A DNA stretch of 64,000 nucleotides from Chamaecyparis obtusa (Eukaryota; Streptophyta; Pinopsida; Cupressales; Cupressaceae): NCBI GenBank assembly GCA_027943335.1, contig BSBK01002936.1, positions 567,501 through 631,500 of the forward strand, read 5' to 3'. Shown piece after piece: positions 36,135-47,323 of the stretch. The translations under genes were made by a program, and so were the position numbers. The number at the start of each line of letters is the position of its first letter. Position 1 is the stretch's first letter. A model generated the notes under the pieces. That model was not told where the DNA came from. It saw only the letters and a list, made by a program, of their open reading frames with translations, and ran no database searches.

Positions 36135-38735
36135 GGTAGGAGTTCTAGGACTCCCTAGAATAGATCGAGGAGGAGTTTTTTTATTACCTCCGTGAGTTGA
36201 TGGAGGAGGTATGTAACTAGTTTTTAATTGAAAGTTGCTGAGACCGTCATCTTCGTAAAGACTAGAATTGTAGAGTTTCTCAAGAGTTGGACCCTAGATA
36301 GTAGTCAAATGTAAGGCTTGAGATGTTTCCTCTGATTTCTTGTGTGAAGAAGCTCTAGTTACCACCATTAACCTTGGTTGAAGCCAAAGAATAGGATGAA
36401 GACAACTGAGGAATGATTTGATTTGAGAAAATTAGATGACACAACCTTGTCAAGATTATGATTGATTTGAAGATTAGCTTAGACATGGGTGAAGGATACT
36501 ATGCCCTAGATGCATGGGTAGACACCCAAAAGATAGAAGACACGAGCTCTCAACACTTAGTCTATTTTTGAAGATTGATTTGAAGATGGATAGATCTAAC
36601 AAGGTTTTGACACAAGATGAAAAGGACTCAAATCAATTAAAAAGAAGGTTGGATCATATTCAAAAGGCCACTTTAGGAAAATGATTGGATTCTCAATAGC
36701 TACTGCTCTAATCCTGACACAGTTATTTGTTTGACAGATTCTGGAAATAGGTTGTAAAAGCTGAATATCTGGCAATTTTGACAACTTTCTGGACAACTTC
36801 TCAAATTTTCCCAAATGCCTTTCTGCAGGCTCATACAACATTGGGTTCCTAATCATATGATAGTTGGGTAGTTCTGAAATGACACTTTCTCAAGACTTGT
36901 GTGACTTTCAGACTCTTTGAGATGACTTTTGACTCTAGAAAGGAATTTCATTTCAAATTTTGTAAATTGAGGTTTTTCAGTTTTGGATTGTTTGCAAATT
37001 GTATTGTCCAAATTTGAAGATTATACCAGATTCATTCATTTTTAGTAACCAAGTAGATAAACAAGTACATAGAATAGCAATCAAGTGATTTCAAGCACAT
37101 CTAAAAATAATGAACAAGGGAAAAAGCAACCTTGCGCATGAACAATCAAGTGACCGAATTTCTGCTAATCCCTAAGAGTGCTAATTATGTATGTTCCAAA
37201 AAGTTTTGCAATAATGCACATATTCCTAAAAATGAAAATTTGGCCTCACTAGGGTTTTTAGTAATGGTTTGACTCTGTAACTTTTATGATCCAAAGGGGT
37301 GAACTCCAATCCTAGCACACCAGGGTTTTGACATAGTCTGAGAATTTAATTAATCAAGAGCTGCTAGGGATATCTAACAACCCAACAATGAACCACACCT
37401 GTGAATATTTCTTCCACAAGGACATTTATATAGTGGCTATCACTACCATGGTGAAAATGACTATTACCACTTGAGGTTTTGTCAACGTGATTGACCCAAT
37501 TAAGGGAATGTCCATTACGATTAACCCTCTCTAAAGGTGACTCACAAAATATACCACATGGGGACTGGTTCTAGATTCAAGGATCTGAGTTTCTGATACT
37601 ACCCAAAAAGGGAGTAGAGCATAGTCCTCTAGCCTTTTCACTTTTAACCAAAACACAGCAGACAGATAAATCTGACACGCTAAGACTAAGATTATCTCAC
37701 AAAGATCTATGATGTCAACCACTCATGATCTATCAACCTCTCCAGAGAGAGAATGTATCAATCAAAAGTTGAGGACATGCAAATCTAGTAGAACGTGAGA
37801 CTCTCTTAGTATCCTCCCTACCTACAAGGGATCCTTCATTGAGAAGAGTTTCGCTAGAAACCCACTCTCTCAATATCCACAAATAGTGTTCATAGGGCCT
37901 ATTTACTATGTGTAACAAAGATGCTGAAAAGCAAATCTATGTTTATTTTTATAGCACAAATGAAATATGTGATATGAAAGCAATAAAAGGTCACACAAGC
38001 TAGACACGTGAGATGTTAGTTTTAGTCCAAATTGAAATGTTATCAGCTGAGAAGATTACCTAAATTCTTCGCAATGCGCTTAGTATATTTTTACCTATTT
38101 TAGCAATTTTTCTTGTGCTTTCCAATCAGAAAATCAACAAGTATCAGCCAAAAATAGAAAATTTCAATTGTTAGGGTTAACTGTTAGTCCAATTCCAAAA
38201 ATCAAATTTGGAAAACTGCCTAAAAATTTGAAATGACAGTTGGATTTCTGATGCCAAAATTCATATGTAAATGGGTCTCTTTATTTTCTTGAGTAGCTCT
38301 ACTCTCTCTTTTCTATACTTTCAGGTGTCTGTTTATCTATGGGAAAAACACAAACAAAGAGTTAGAAGATAGAATTTAATAATCTGGTAACAAAATTAAA
38401 TAGAAAATATCAGGCGACATTTAATAGCTAGCAGGCGTGATCAAAATGTGCATAGGCTTGACTTAAATGTGAACAGGCATGACTGAAATGTGCACAAGCA
38501 TGACTGAAATGTGCACAGGTGTGACTGAAATTCTCGTAGGCATGAACAAATTGCTTGTAGGCATGAATAAATTGTTTGTAGGCATGAACAAATTGCTCAT
38601 AGGTGTGATCAAATTGCTCGTAGGCAGCGTCAGATTTCTCATAGGCGACGTTTATCCTATTTGTGCAAAAATGAAAAAAAAAGTGATGGTGAAAATATAC
38701 AAAATTTGATAAAAATGAAGAGAATGAGGCTCAAT
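36135..38735 (-). other. E2 leader region
   Basis: About 2.6 kb between primer-binding site and gag, without genes. It is homologous to 12150-14704 of E1 in large blocks. The CGTACGAC-type repeats of E1 are mostly changed here (CATACAAC, CATATG), as expected from loss of CpG. A 21-bp tandem repeat lies at 38433-38650. Confidence 0.75.
38433..38655. repeat. 21-bp tandem repeat, about 10-11 units, in the E2 leader
   Basis: Units such as AGGCATGACTGAAATGTGCAC, AGGCATGAACAAATTGCTTGT and AGGTGTGATCAAATTGCTCGT follow each other at a strict 21-bp step. The multiple of three gives the apparent peptide repeat MNKLLVG in one plus-strand frame. A related, more diverged array is in the E3 leader (52830-53470). 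Confidence 0.85.
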
Positions 38736-38753
38736 GCCCCACGGTGGGTGCCA
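38736..38753 (-). promoter_or_regulatory. E2 primer-binding site
   Basis: TGGCACCCACCGTGGGGC on the minus strand, 4 nt after the 5' LTR. It is identical to the E3 site and differs at two bases from E1. Confidence 0.85.
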
Positions 38754-38757
38754 AAAA

Positions 38758-40063
38758 TGTGTGTGTGAATTTTGTACCTAGCTGCAAGACACAACACTTT
38801 AGTAAAACATTAGAGGTTAGCAATATCAAGATATATAGATGAATGAACAATTTAAACTAACCAGGCGATTTACTGCCTTCTAATAGGTGCAAGTATGTAT
38901 TCTCAGATTAGACCGAGATCAGTGACCTTAACGACACCTAAACAAAGGATTTGAATGCAAAATCTAGATATGAATCAAATGCAATTTAAGCTATGTTTTT
39001 TGATTTCTATGCAATAAGATGAAAAATAATAGTAAATCTAAGCTAGAATGAAAAATTGATATGCAATGATTCTAAGAATGATATGCAAAATGAAGCTAGA
39101 ATGAATATAAAACTAGATTGATCTCACCACGTGGTTGATTCACAAGAAGCTTGATCCTTTAGCTACCAATTCACCAGCGTGATTGTGCAAATTCGAGAGG
39201 TATGAGCTTGACAATTTGGCAGAGTAAGTTTGCAAATTCTGTGGATGAATTATGAAGAGCTGAGCCTTGATTTTATAGAAATCCAGGGCTTTGGAGGTGC
39301 ATGGGAAAAGCCATAAATCACTCTTGATAAACTCAGGTTGATTTTTGAGTTAACAAGAATAAAAGAGATAATTAACTCACAAAAATCATGCAAATCATGC
39401 AAGAACAGCTTTTTAACTCAAATTAGAAGTTTAGATCAACTTTGAACTCAAAAAGGATGTTGAGTTTTCAAAAGTTAACAACTTGCATTGATTTTCTAAT
39501 TTAAATTTTAACTATTCTTTGAATGTGCACATGGATAATTATGAATTAATAAATAAATAAATAAAGTGATTTATTCTCAACTTAACTGATTTTTAAAATA
39601 AAATAATTTATTTATGGGTTAACCAATTATTAAATCAAACTTTTATTCAAAAAGAATATCATTAAATATGACTTGCTTTAATCAATTAAATAAGAATTTA
39701 ATCAATTAATGATAGGAATTTTGATTTATTGTCAAATTTAAATAATAATAATTAGGAATAAATAAGATTAAATTCAATTTAATAATTAAGTGGAAGAATT
39801 AAATTAATTAATTAAATATTCATCATATTCAATTAATCAAACTTTAGGATAAATAAGATTTATCACCAAATAATCATTAAATTAAAAATAATTAAGATAA
39901 TTAGGAATATTGCTAGGAATATTCCCTGATGCAGAATTTAAGATAATCAATTAGGATTCGATGATGTTCAAATGTGCCTTAGGTTAGGACTTCGATGTCA
40001 ATTTCGTTCGATTTGAAGATGTAGGAGGTTAATGAACCTATAGCCCATTTTTGGGGTATTACA
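38758..40063 (-). repeat. E2 5' LTR (1306 bp)
   Basis: Same ends and length as the 3' LTR. On its right it is followed by TTAGT and then the rest of the E4 LTR. Confidence 0.93.
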
Positions 40064-40068
40064 TTAGT

Positions 40069-40257
40069 TTCATGCACTCTCTCTCCCTTTTCCTTCAAAG
40101 TTTAGTTCAAGTTTTAGGTGATTCAAGGGGAAGCCGGCCCCTAATTTGGAGGTCTACTCTCTGATAGGTTACCCATAGCCTGAGAGTAGTCCCATGTTTC
40201 ACGGGATTGCTAGGTTCTACACTTAGCCATACTTGGGTGCAATCCCTAGTGACAACA
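40069..40257 (+). repeat. E4 3' LTR, second part
   Basis: Matches 20212-20400 (TTCATGCACTCTCTCTCCC to GTGACAACA). Together with 22931-25375 it restores a 2634-bp LTR. Confidence 0.9.
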
Positions 40258-40262
40258 GTACC

Positions 40263-41503
40263 ATTGATGAGATCATTGATCATTTGATGTATCTTGATTT
40301 GGTCTTTTGATGATGATACCTCCACCCCGTTTAGCTTTCCTCTTGCAATTTGTTTTCAAGCTAAGAAAGGCAAAACAATATATACAATGCACTTAATCTA
40401 AGATGTATGCAACTAACTATCATTATTCAAGATTTGGGAGCTTATTTTGATCATTGAGCATTTTGGAACATGAAATTGGTACAACCCTCACTGGTTCAAC
40501 CAAGATGATATGAATACCTCTTTCCCCATATTTTAGCAATTGCAAGTAAATAGACAAAGAATTGATCCCTTTCATATACAAATGTCCTCGATGATTCTTT
40601 GATGATCATGTCATTAGATAGATTCGTATACTACTATGAATCAACCTGACAAGCACTCAAGCAAAAATCAAGAAAATATCATGTCTTCATCATCGCTCAT
40701 CTAGTCAAAGACTTCATCAATTTGCTAAAAAGACATGATTCCAAAACTTTAGTAACACTTTGAACATTTTTGCTTTTATTTGTAGATCCATATTTCAACA
40801 AAACTTCATCCACTTTGATCCTTAGTTATGTTTAAGCCTTTTAAATTTTGATCTAATTTTTCATTTTCAAGATTTAATGTGTCAAATGTTGTTGTTTAGA
40901 TCAACTGTTTAGATGTGTGAAACGTGATATTGATCAATAAGTTCAAGTGTAGAAATTTTTTAATTTTGATGCAATTATTTGAGCCAATTGATGTCTTCTT
41001 TACAAAATCTCGTTGAATTTGGATTGGTGCCCTCAATTTGATTTAGCAAAGATCATGCTTCATTGGGCAATGCAACTTTTGAGTGTTTACTTAAGATTTG
41101 CAATTTTTGGATTTTTTTAAAGGTTTTCAATTTTTTTTTTAATTTTTAGAGATTTTTGATGTTTTTTAATTTTTAAGAGATTTTTTATGTTTTTGGATTA
41201 TCTTAGAAATATTTTCACTTTTTCAGATTTTTAGAGATCACTAGTTCTCAAGCAAGATCACATTGAATTTCCCCCAATGTCTAGCAAGGTATAGGACATG
41301 AAAAATGGATTTGCAAACTGATGGATTTACCAATGAATAGGCAATGATGGATGAAACAAGTGTGTTACCCATAAGACCATCTCCTCAAGATTATACAAGC
41401 TAGGGAAAAATAATATCTCAATATAGGCCAATGATGTGGTGTTGGATAGCATATGGAATAATGACCTGGTGTCATGACAATAGTCCAAAGGAGTGGACAT
41501 ATC
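40263..41503 (-). other. E3 3' internal region, first direct copy, continued
   Basis: Continues E3 after the E4 insertion. It matches 47324-48519 almost end to end (for example TTTAGCTTTCCTCTTGCAA, CAAGATCACATTGAATT, GGAGTGGACATATC). T-rich at 41100-41230. No gene. It stops at ATATC (41499-41503), where the inverted copy begins. Confidence 0.85.
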
Positions 41504-43137
41504 TTAAGGAAGGAAAATCATTTTTTTGTCCCTCTAGATCTTGAGAGAGAAATATCAACCCATCAACTTATCCTATCAGATTGACATCAACATTAACCAA
41601 GTGATTCTGACTAACATCAAACAAAATATCAACCCATCAACTTATGTCTTCTTATCAATCAAATCTTTTCACATCAAATTCTCTCATTATCAGGGCATTT
41701 TAAAATTTCTATATTGGGAAACAAATCAAAATTTCCCAATCTCAACCAAATCAGCCACAATCATTTTGATTCATTTCCCGAGGGGGGCATACCATCAGAT
41801 AATCAGATCAACATCAACAGAATCATCAACAAAAATCAAGAGACTGATCATCGAAATCAAAGTGAAAGCTTTTATCTAAAAAAATTTTGTAATCAAATGA
41901 ATGGGGCATCGCATCGAAATCAATCATTTGTAATCAAATGAATCGGGCATTGCATCAAAATCAATCATCAAATCAGGTATCATTTCAGAATCAATAATCA
42001 AATCAAACATCATATCAGGATCCATCGTCAGAAGTATCATCATATCAAGAATGATCATTAGAACCACATCAATCGAGAGTTTCATATCGATCATATCTAC
42101 ATCAATCTCATATCAGCAATCAGAATGACCATCGAAAGACATTAAATGAATATCATAGATCAACCATTAAGGAATCAAGACCTATCATCAAGCAAGATCG
42201 GAGTATTCTTTGAATCAACATGCTTCACACGTCAACTCAAAGAGGGGCATTTGTAATCACCTAAAAATGGACAAAGATCAAATCAAAGCAAATTGATTCA
42301 AATCAAAGAAAATCAAGGACATAGTTGAATTAATTGAATCACAATGCATAATTAGCTGATCAAAATGAAAATCAAGACTTCATTCAAGATCAATCAAAAT
42401 TGAGAGCATTTTAATCAAGTGTAATCAAATCAAAATACAATTAAATCAATTAATTGTATAGTCTTGGATTAAATTAAATTCAATCCATTGAAGGGGTACA
42501 TGGTTAAAATAAATCAATTAATAAATCTTAATTACTCTCAACAACCACAAAGGGAGGAAAATCAATCAACCAATGAGATTTAAGGAAAGGCATTCACATG
42601 GATCAAGCCAAATTCAATCTCAATCACTCAAAGTGAAAGAGAATCTTGTCCATTGATCTTGTCTACTTGTCCCAAGCTTTGAGGACACAAACTTTGCTTT
42701 GTCTTCAAAGGGTGGAACCAAAAAATCAACCAAGGCTTAATCATGATCAAATACAACTACACCCCCTACCATTGGGAAAATCTATAAAAGGAAGACCAAA
42801 TTCCTTTATAATGATCAACCACATATCTGAGAATGGCATTGAACCTCTTGCAATTTGAGTTTAGAAAGGCATTTGAGAGCTTAATTATCATTTGTTTTGA
42901 TATAATTGTTAGCTTGAGCTTGTTTATCTTTATCATTTTCATTCTAGGACTGTCATTAATGAGAGCTTGCTGAGAGCTTTGCATTAACATTCTTAGTTAG
43001 AGAGCCATAGCATGCTCAATTGATCATTATTTTGCTAAATAGTTACTCTATTGTGGTTTAATTTACTTACTATTTCATTTATTATTGATGTTCAATCTTA
43101 ATTCTATGAAGATACTTTCATTAGTATACAAAATGGC
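41499..43137 (+). repeat. Inverted copy of the E3 3' end
   Basis: On the plus strand: E3 3' untranslated sequence (41499-42235), polypurine tract CTCAAAGAGGGGCATT (42236-42251), a full-length 879-bp LTR (42252-43130, TGTAATCACC to AGTATACA), then AAATGGC (43131-43137), which are the first 7 nt of spacer and primer-binding site. So this LTR has a polypurine tract before it and the start of a primer-binding site after it. It then joins a truncated LTR in the opposite direction. Confidence 0.85.
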
Positions 43138-43807
43138 TAACAATTATATCAAAACAAATGCTAATGAAGCTCTCAAATGCCTTTCTAAACTCAAATTGCA
43201 AGAGGCTCAATGCAATTCTCAGATATGTGGTTGATCATTATGAAGGAATTTGGTCTTCCTTTTATGTATTTTCCCAATGGTAGGGGGTGTAGTTGTATTT
43301 GATCATGATTAAGCCTTGGTTGAGTTTTTGCTTCCACCCTTTGAAGACAATGCAAAGTTTGTGTCCTCAAAGCTTGGGACAAGTAGACAAGATCAATGGA
43401 CAAGATTCTCTTTCACTTTGAGTGATTGAGATTGAATTTGGCTTGACCCATGTGAATGCCTTTCCTCCACTCTCATTGGTTGATTGAATTTCCTTCCCTT
43501 TGTGGTTGTTGAGGGAAATTAAGATTTATTAATTGATTTAAATGATTTATTTTAGCCATGTACCCCTTGAATGGGTTGAATTTGATTTAATCCAAGACTA
43601 TACAATTAATTGATTTAATTGTATTTTGATTTGATTACACTTGATTAAAATGCTCTCAATTTTGATTTATCTTGAATGAATACTTGATTTTCATTTTAAT
43701 TGGATAATTATGCGTTGTGATCCAATTAATTCAATTATGTCCTTGATTTTCTTTGATTTGACTTGATTTTCTTTGATTTGATCTTTGTCCATTTTTAGGT
43801 GATTACA
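43136..43807 (-). repeat. E3-family LTR, truncated by about 220 bp
   Basis: Minus-strand LTR that lacks its last 220 or so bases (the U5 end). It begins GCTAACAATTATATC at the palindrome apex and ends at the TGTAATCACC boundary (43807). It shares variants with the inverted LTR (for example TAGACAAGATCAATGG and GTGATTGAGATTG on one strand) that the outer E3 LTRs lack. Confidence 0.85.
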
Positions 43808-44950
43808 AATGCCCCTCTTTGAGTTTACGTGTGAAGCATGTCGATTCAAAGAATACTCTGATCTTGATTGATGATAGATCTTGATTCATTGATGGTCGAT
43901 CTCTGATGTTCATTCTTGATGTCTTTCAATGGTTGATCCTTTGATTTTTGATATGAGATTGATGCAGATATGATCAATATGAAACTCTCTTGATGTGGTT
44001 CTCTGATGGTTGTTCTAATATGATGATCTTTCTGATGATGGTTCCCGATATGATGTTTGATTTGATGATGGATCCTGATATGATACCTGATTTGATGATT
44101 GATTTTGGTGTGATGCCCCATTCATTTGATTAAAATTTTTTTTGATAAAACCTTTCGCTTTGATTCGATGATCGGTCTCTTGATTTCCAATGATGTTATG
44201 ATTGCATGCCCCCCTCGGAAAATGAATCAAAATGATTGTGGCTAATTTGGTTGAGATTGGGATATTTTGATTTGTTTCCCGATATAGAAATTTGAAAATG
44301 CCTTGATCATAATAGAATTTGATGATAAAAGATTTGATTGACAAGTAGAGATAAGTTGATGATGGTTTAGTATAGTTTGATGTCAGTCAAAATCACTTGG
44401 TTGATGTTGATGTCAATCTGATAGAATAAGTTGATGGGTTCATATTTTACTCTCAAGATCTAGAGAGACAAAATAATGATTTTCCTTCCTCAAGATCTAG
44501 AGTTAGGAGATTTGATGCACTCAAGATGAGCAAATGGATGATAGGATAAATTGATTGATGTTAGATGATCACTTGGATGATTTGACTGATTGATTTTTGA
44601 TACATGATATGATTAGATGATACAGAATTATGGATTGATAGAAGAGAAGGTGATGAACAGGATTAGGTTGCCCCTATTTGATTAGCATGATTGATTATTG
44701 ATGATTTCCTTGATGAAGCATGAATCATTTTAATGGATCAAACATTTGAAGATGTAGCATTGATGATATCATTAATCATTTGATGTATCTTTGATGCTCA
44801 GATTAAACATGATTTTTGATGATGGATACTTCAAGCATTGATGATGTTGATTAGGCCCTTGATTATACATTGATGGACATTTGATGATGTAGATCTCAAA
44901 ACATTTGATGATGTACCATTGATCATTTGATGTATCTTGATTTGGTCTTT
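43808..44950 (-). other. E3 3' untranslated region, second direct copy
   Basis: Polypurine tract at 43808-43824 and TGATGAT-rich sequence homologous to 16655-17758. The small open frames here (for example 43846-44121, His/Ile-rich) come from the repeat composition. It is cut at TGATG (44951-44955) by a 2.36-kb insertion. Confidence 0.8.
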
Positions 44951-44955
44951 TGATG

Positions 44956-47318
44956 TGTTGGTTCCCCTTCTCTTTCTACTTGCAGGTTTACACTATGATT
45001 GACAACTTAATGTCACTGACTCTATCACCTCTCCAAAGTTTGCAAGGAAAAGGGCCAATTAAAAAGGATCAACTAGGATCCTCCTACGCTTTGAGCCTAG
45101 ATGCTCAGGCAGGTGTACTCTTGACTCACTTCTTCAAAGGAGTCACAAAAGATTGTACAACAATACCTTTTACTAACTGATTTAAAGATTTTATCATTTA
45201 TATTTGTGATTGATGATGATGAACTACTTCTAGAGAATAGATCAATGCCTTAATCTAGGGCATAGCATCACTCAACAACATAGACCAACTAAAAACCTCA
45301 ACTCAAACGCTCTTGAACTCAGAATAAGTGCTTTGCCTATTATCCCTCTCACTCCCAAACCTGATCATCAAACTCCTATCCAACCATGAACTCACTGGAA
45401 ATACCTTAAAGACTTTAATCCTAACTTTGTTAGGAACTCAAAGATAATTCCACAATATTCTTTTTCTACCATATGCTAACTCACTTTGTGACATTAACAT
45501 ATATGAGCCCAAGATCAAAACAAGAGGACAAGCATAAATCTGAGATTGGAATTCAAGTGTATTCTCATTAAAATTTTCAGAGATCAATACATTATCAAAA
45601 CAACAAAATGCTAGGAAACAAACCCTAAATCCAAGCTCTCCTTGTTCATTTTTTTACATTGACTATCAATATAATACCATCAACAAATTTGGGACCAAAA
45701 GACTTGGAACCCCTACAAAAACAAAACTACAACAATACATACCACTAATCATCTTGGGATCCCAAAAATCAGGATGCAACAAGCTTCAGATGATTAGGGT
45801 TAGGGTTTTACCCACCAAACCAACCAGGATTAATCAAAATTTATTACATTATAGGAAAACTAGGTGATCAGATCCAAGAATGATCTTCATTTATGAGAAA
45901 TTTATGAGCAATGTATCGAAGATCATGAATCCACCATGCCAATCAATCTGATCACTTCACCTAAAACATGCCTCGAGCAACTCTTACCCTTTCCTTCATG
46001 GTACAAATCTTCTACAATCAATCATCAAGCCTTTTGGACCAAACTATAGCAATTGACAAAATCATTTCTACCAAATCTAGCCGCTCAAGCATTGAATTCC
46101 AGTCCTTTGTGTTGTTGAAAACCCTTAAAATATTTCAAATTTGGAAGAAACGGCTAACCAGACAAATTTAAAACATAGCCGTCAATTTTATTTCTTCCTG
46201 GAGATCGAGCGGTCCTCATTAATCTTATAACAGTCAACTGAGCTTTGAAAATTTAATGGCCTCATCATCTACCTTTAGCGAATAAGAAACATGCACATCA
46301 GCAATATGTAGCACATTGGACCCATTACATACAAGCCCCTTCAATCAGATGGTGGACTCATGATCACATAGCCTGAAGAGATTCCATGTGAACATATGCC
46401 AGCCATAGATCTTGCCACACTGTCATTCCACTAGAATATTTTAGGCCCACTGACATATCCTCATCACCCTCTAGCAACCAATCAAAATAAAACAAATTTG
46501 CAACACCTGGAAAATGGTCCCACTAAGAGATGTTGTATCACTATCCAGATCGACCAATGAGAAACTGCCATATGTGTATACATGACAATGTACCCACTAC
46601 TCATCGGCATCAAATTAGATGGTGGGTGCATGAGCACATGGGGAAAGAATATTCCATGCAATCAAGCACCGACCATCAATCAAAAGTCTTTGACCTTAGG
46701 CCCCACTGACAAATTCCAAGTCAACAACATGCCCACCAATAAGAAATGAACACCTCAGCGATACCTAGCATGTGGACCCACCCTTCAGAAGCACTTAACT
46801 CTAAGTGATTTAGCGATTGCGTGACCAAAGGCAATCGCCAAGTCACAAAAACATTTCTTTGACCATGAGTTAAATGGAAGAATAAGCGACCATCGTGTTC
46901 ATGTAATCATTGAATGTAACATACCTGCCAAGACTAAGAGAATGCCTGACTGAAGGACTTTTCCCAATCACCAAATGAAAACTTATTCATGACAACAAAT
47001 TGGGAGATTCAGTGACCAAAGAGATAGAAAACTTGGGGATTACATAGTCGCCAGTTCGCTGAAAGGCTTAAAGACAAGGAAACACATTGCGTGATTCAGT
47101 GAAGACCAGGAAAATGAGCACGTGTAGAAAGGGGACTTAAGTGGCCCAAAAAAGGTAACGAAGAAATAGAGCCAAGCCAAGACAAATTAGGGTTTTCACA
47201 TGCAACGGCTAGAAAATATGAAATAAAGACCTAGGGTTTCAAGCCAGTGACATGGAAAACACTTGTAGAGACCAGAGAAAATTTATATGGCCATGAAATT
47301 TTTTTACAAGTGCTAACA
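44956..47318. mobile_element. Solo-LTR-like insertion (2363 bp)
   Basis: Begins TGTTGGTTCCCC and ends GTGCTAACA (TG...CA), with a perfect TGATG duplication at 44951-44955 and 47319-47323. The empty site is seen in the sister copy at about 40310 (TTTTGATGATGATACC). No polypurine tract, primer-binding site or coding region, so it is best read as a solo LTR of an otherwise absent long-LTR family. Inside are a diverged duplication of about 270 bp (around 46300-46515 and 46575-46790, both with AGATGGTGG and CCCACTGACA) and an 8-bp hairpin stem GCGATTGC/GCAATCGC (46813-46838). Confidence 0.8.
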
Positions 47319-47323
47319 TGATG

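Larger units (their letters stand above)
25376..40063 (-). mobile_element. E2: Ty3/gypsy retrotransposon (Tat/Ogre-like), coding but decayed
   Basis: 14,688 bp with LTRs at 25376-26680 (3', 1305 bp) and 38758-40063 (5', 1306 bp). Target duplication TGAGT (25371-25375) and TTAGT (40064-40068); the uninserted E4 LTR has TCAGT, so each copy has one change. Order on the minus strand is gag, protease, RT, RNase H, second RNase H, integrase, which is the Ty3 order with the extra RNase H known from the Tat/Ogre lineage. All reading frames are interrupted by stops. LTRs differ by roughly 4% by eye. It could have been an autonomous partner for E1 and perhaps E3, since these share its primer-binding site. 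Confidence 0.94.
17764..40257 (+). mobile_element. E4: LARD-like non-autonomous LTR element, interrupted by E2
   Basis: LTRs at 17764-20400 (2637 bp) and 22931-25375 plus 40069-40257 (2634 bp once E2 is removed), with a perfect GTACC duplication at 17759-17763 and 40258-40262. The internal region is only about 2.5 kb and lies on the plus strand: a TGG-type primer-binding site at 20406 and decayed reading frames for an unknown protein. No protease, RT or integrase. Very long LTRs with a short interior fit the large retrotransposon derivative (LARD) class. The site in E3 reads GATGATGTACCATTGATCAT in the sister copy at about 44920, which confirms the empty site. Confidence 0.9.

Noticed and set aside
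38433..38655. CRISPR-like array
   Set aside because: The units are contiguous 21-mers without spacers, inside a plant retrotransposon leader.
44950..45180. 76-residue plus-strand frame
   Set aside because: It starts in E3 sequence and runs across the boundary of the inserted solo LTR, so it cannot be an ancestral gene.
45795..45815. Interstitial telomere repeat (TTAGGGTTAGGGTTTTACCC)
   Set aside because: Only about two units, inside a solo-LTR-like insertion; chance is likely.
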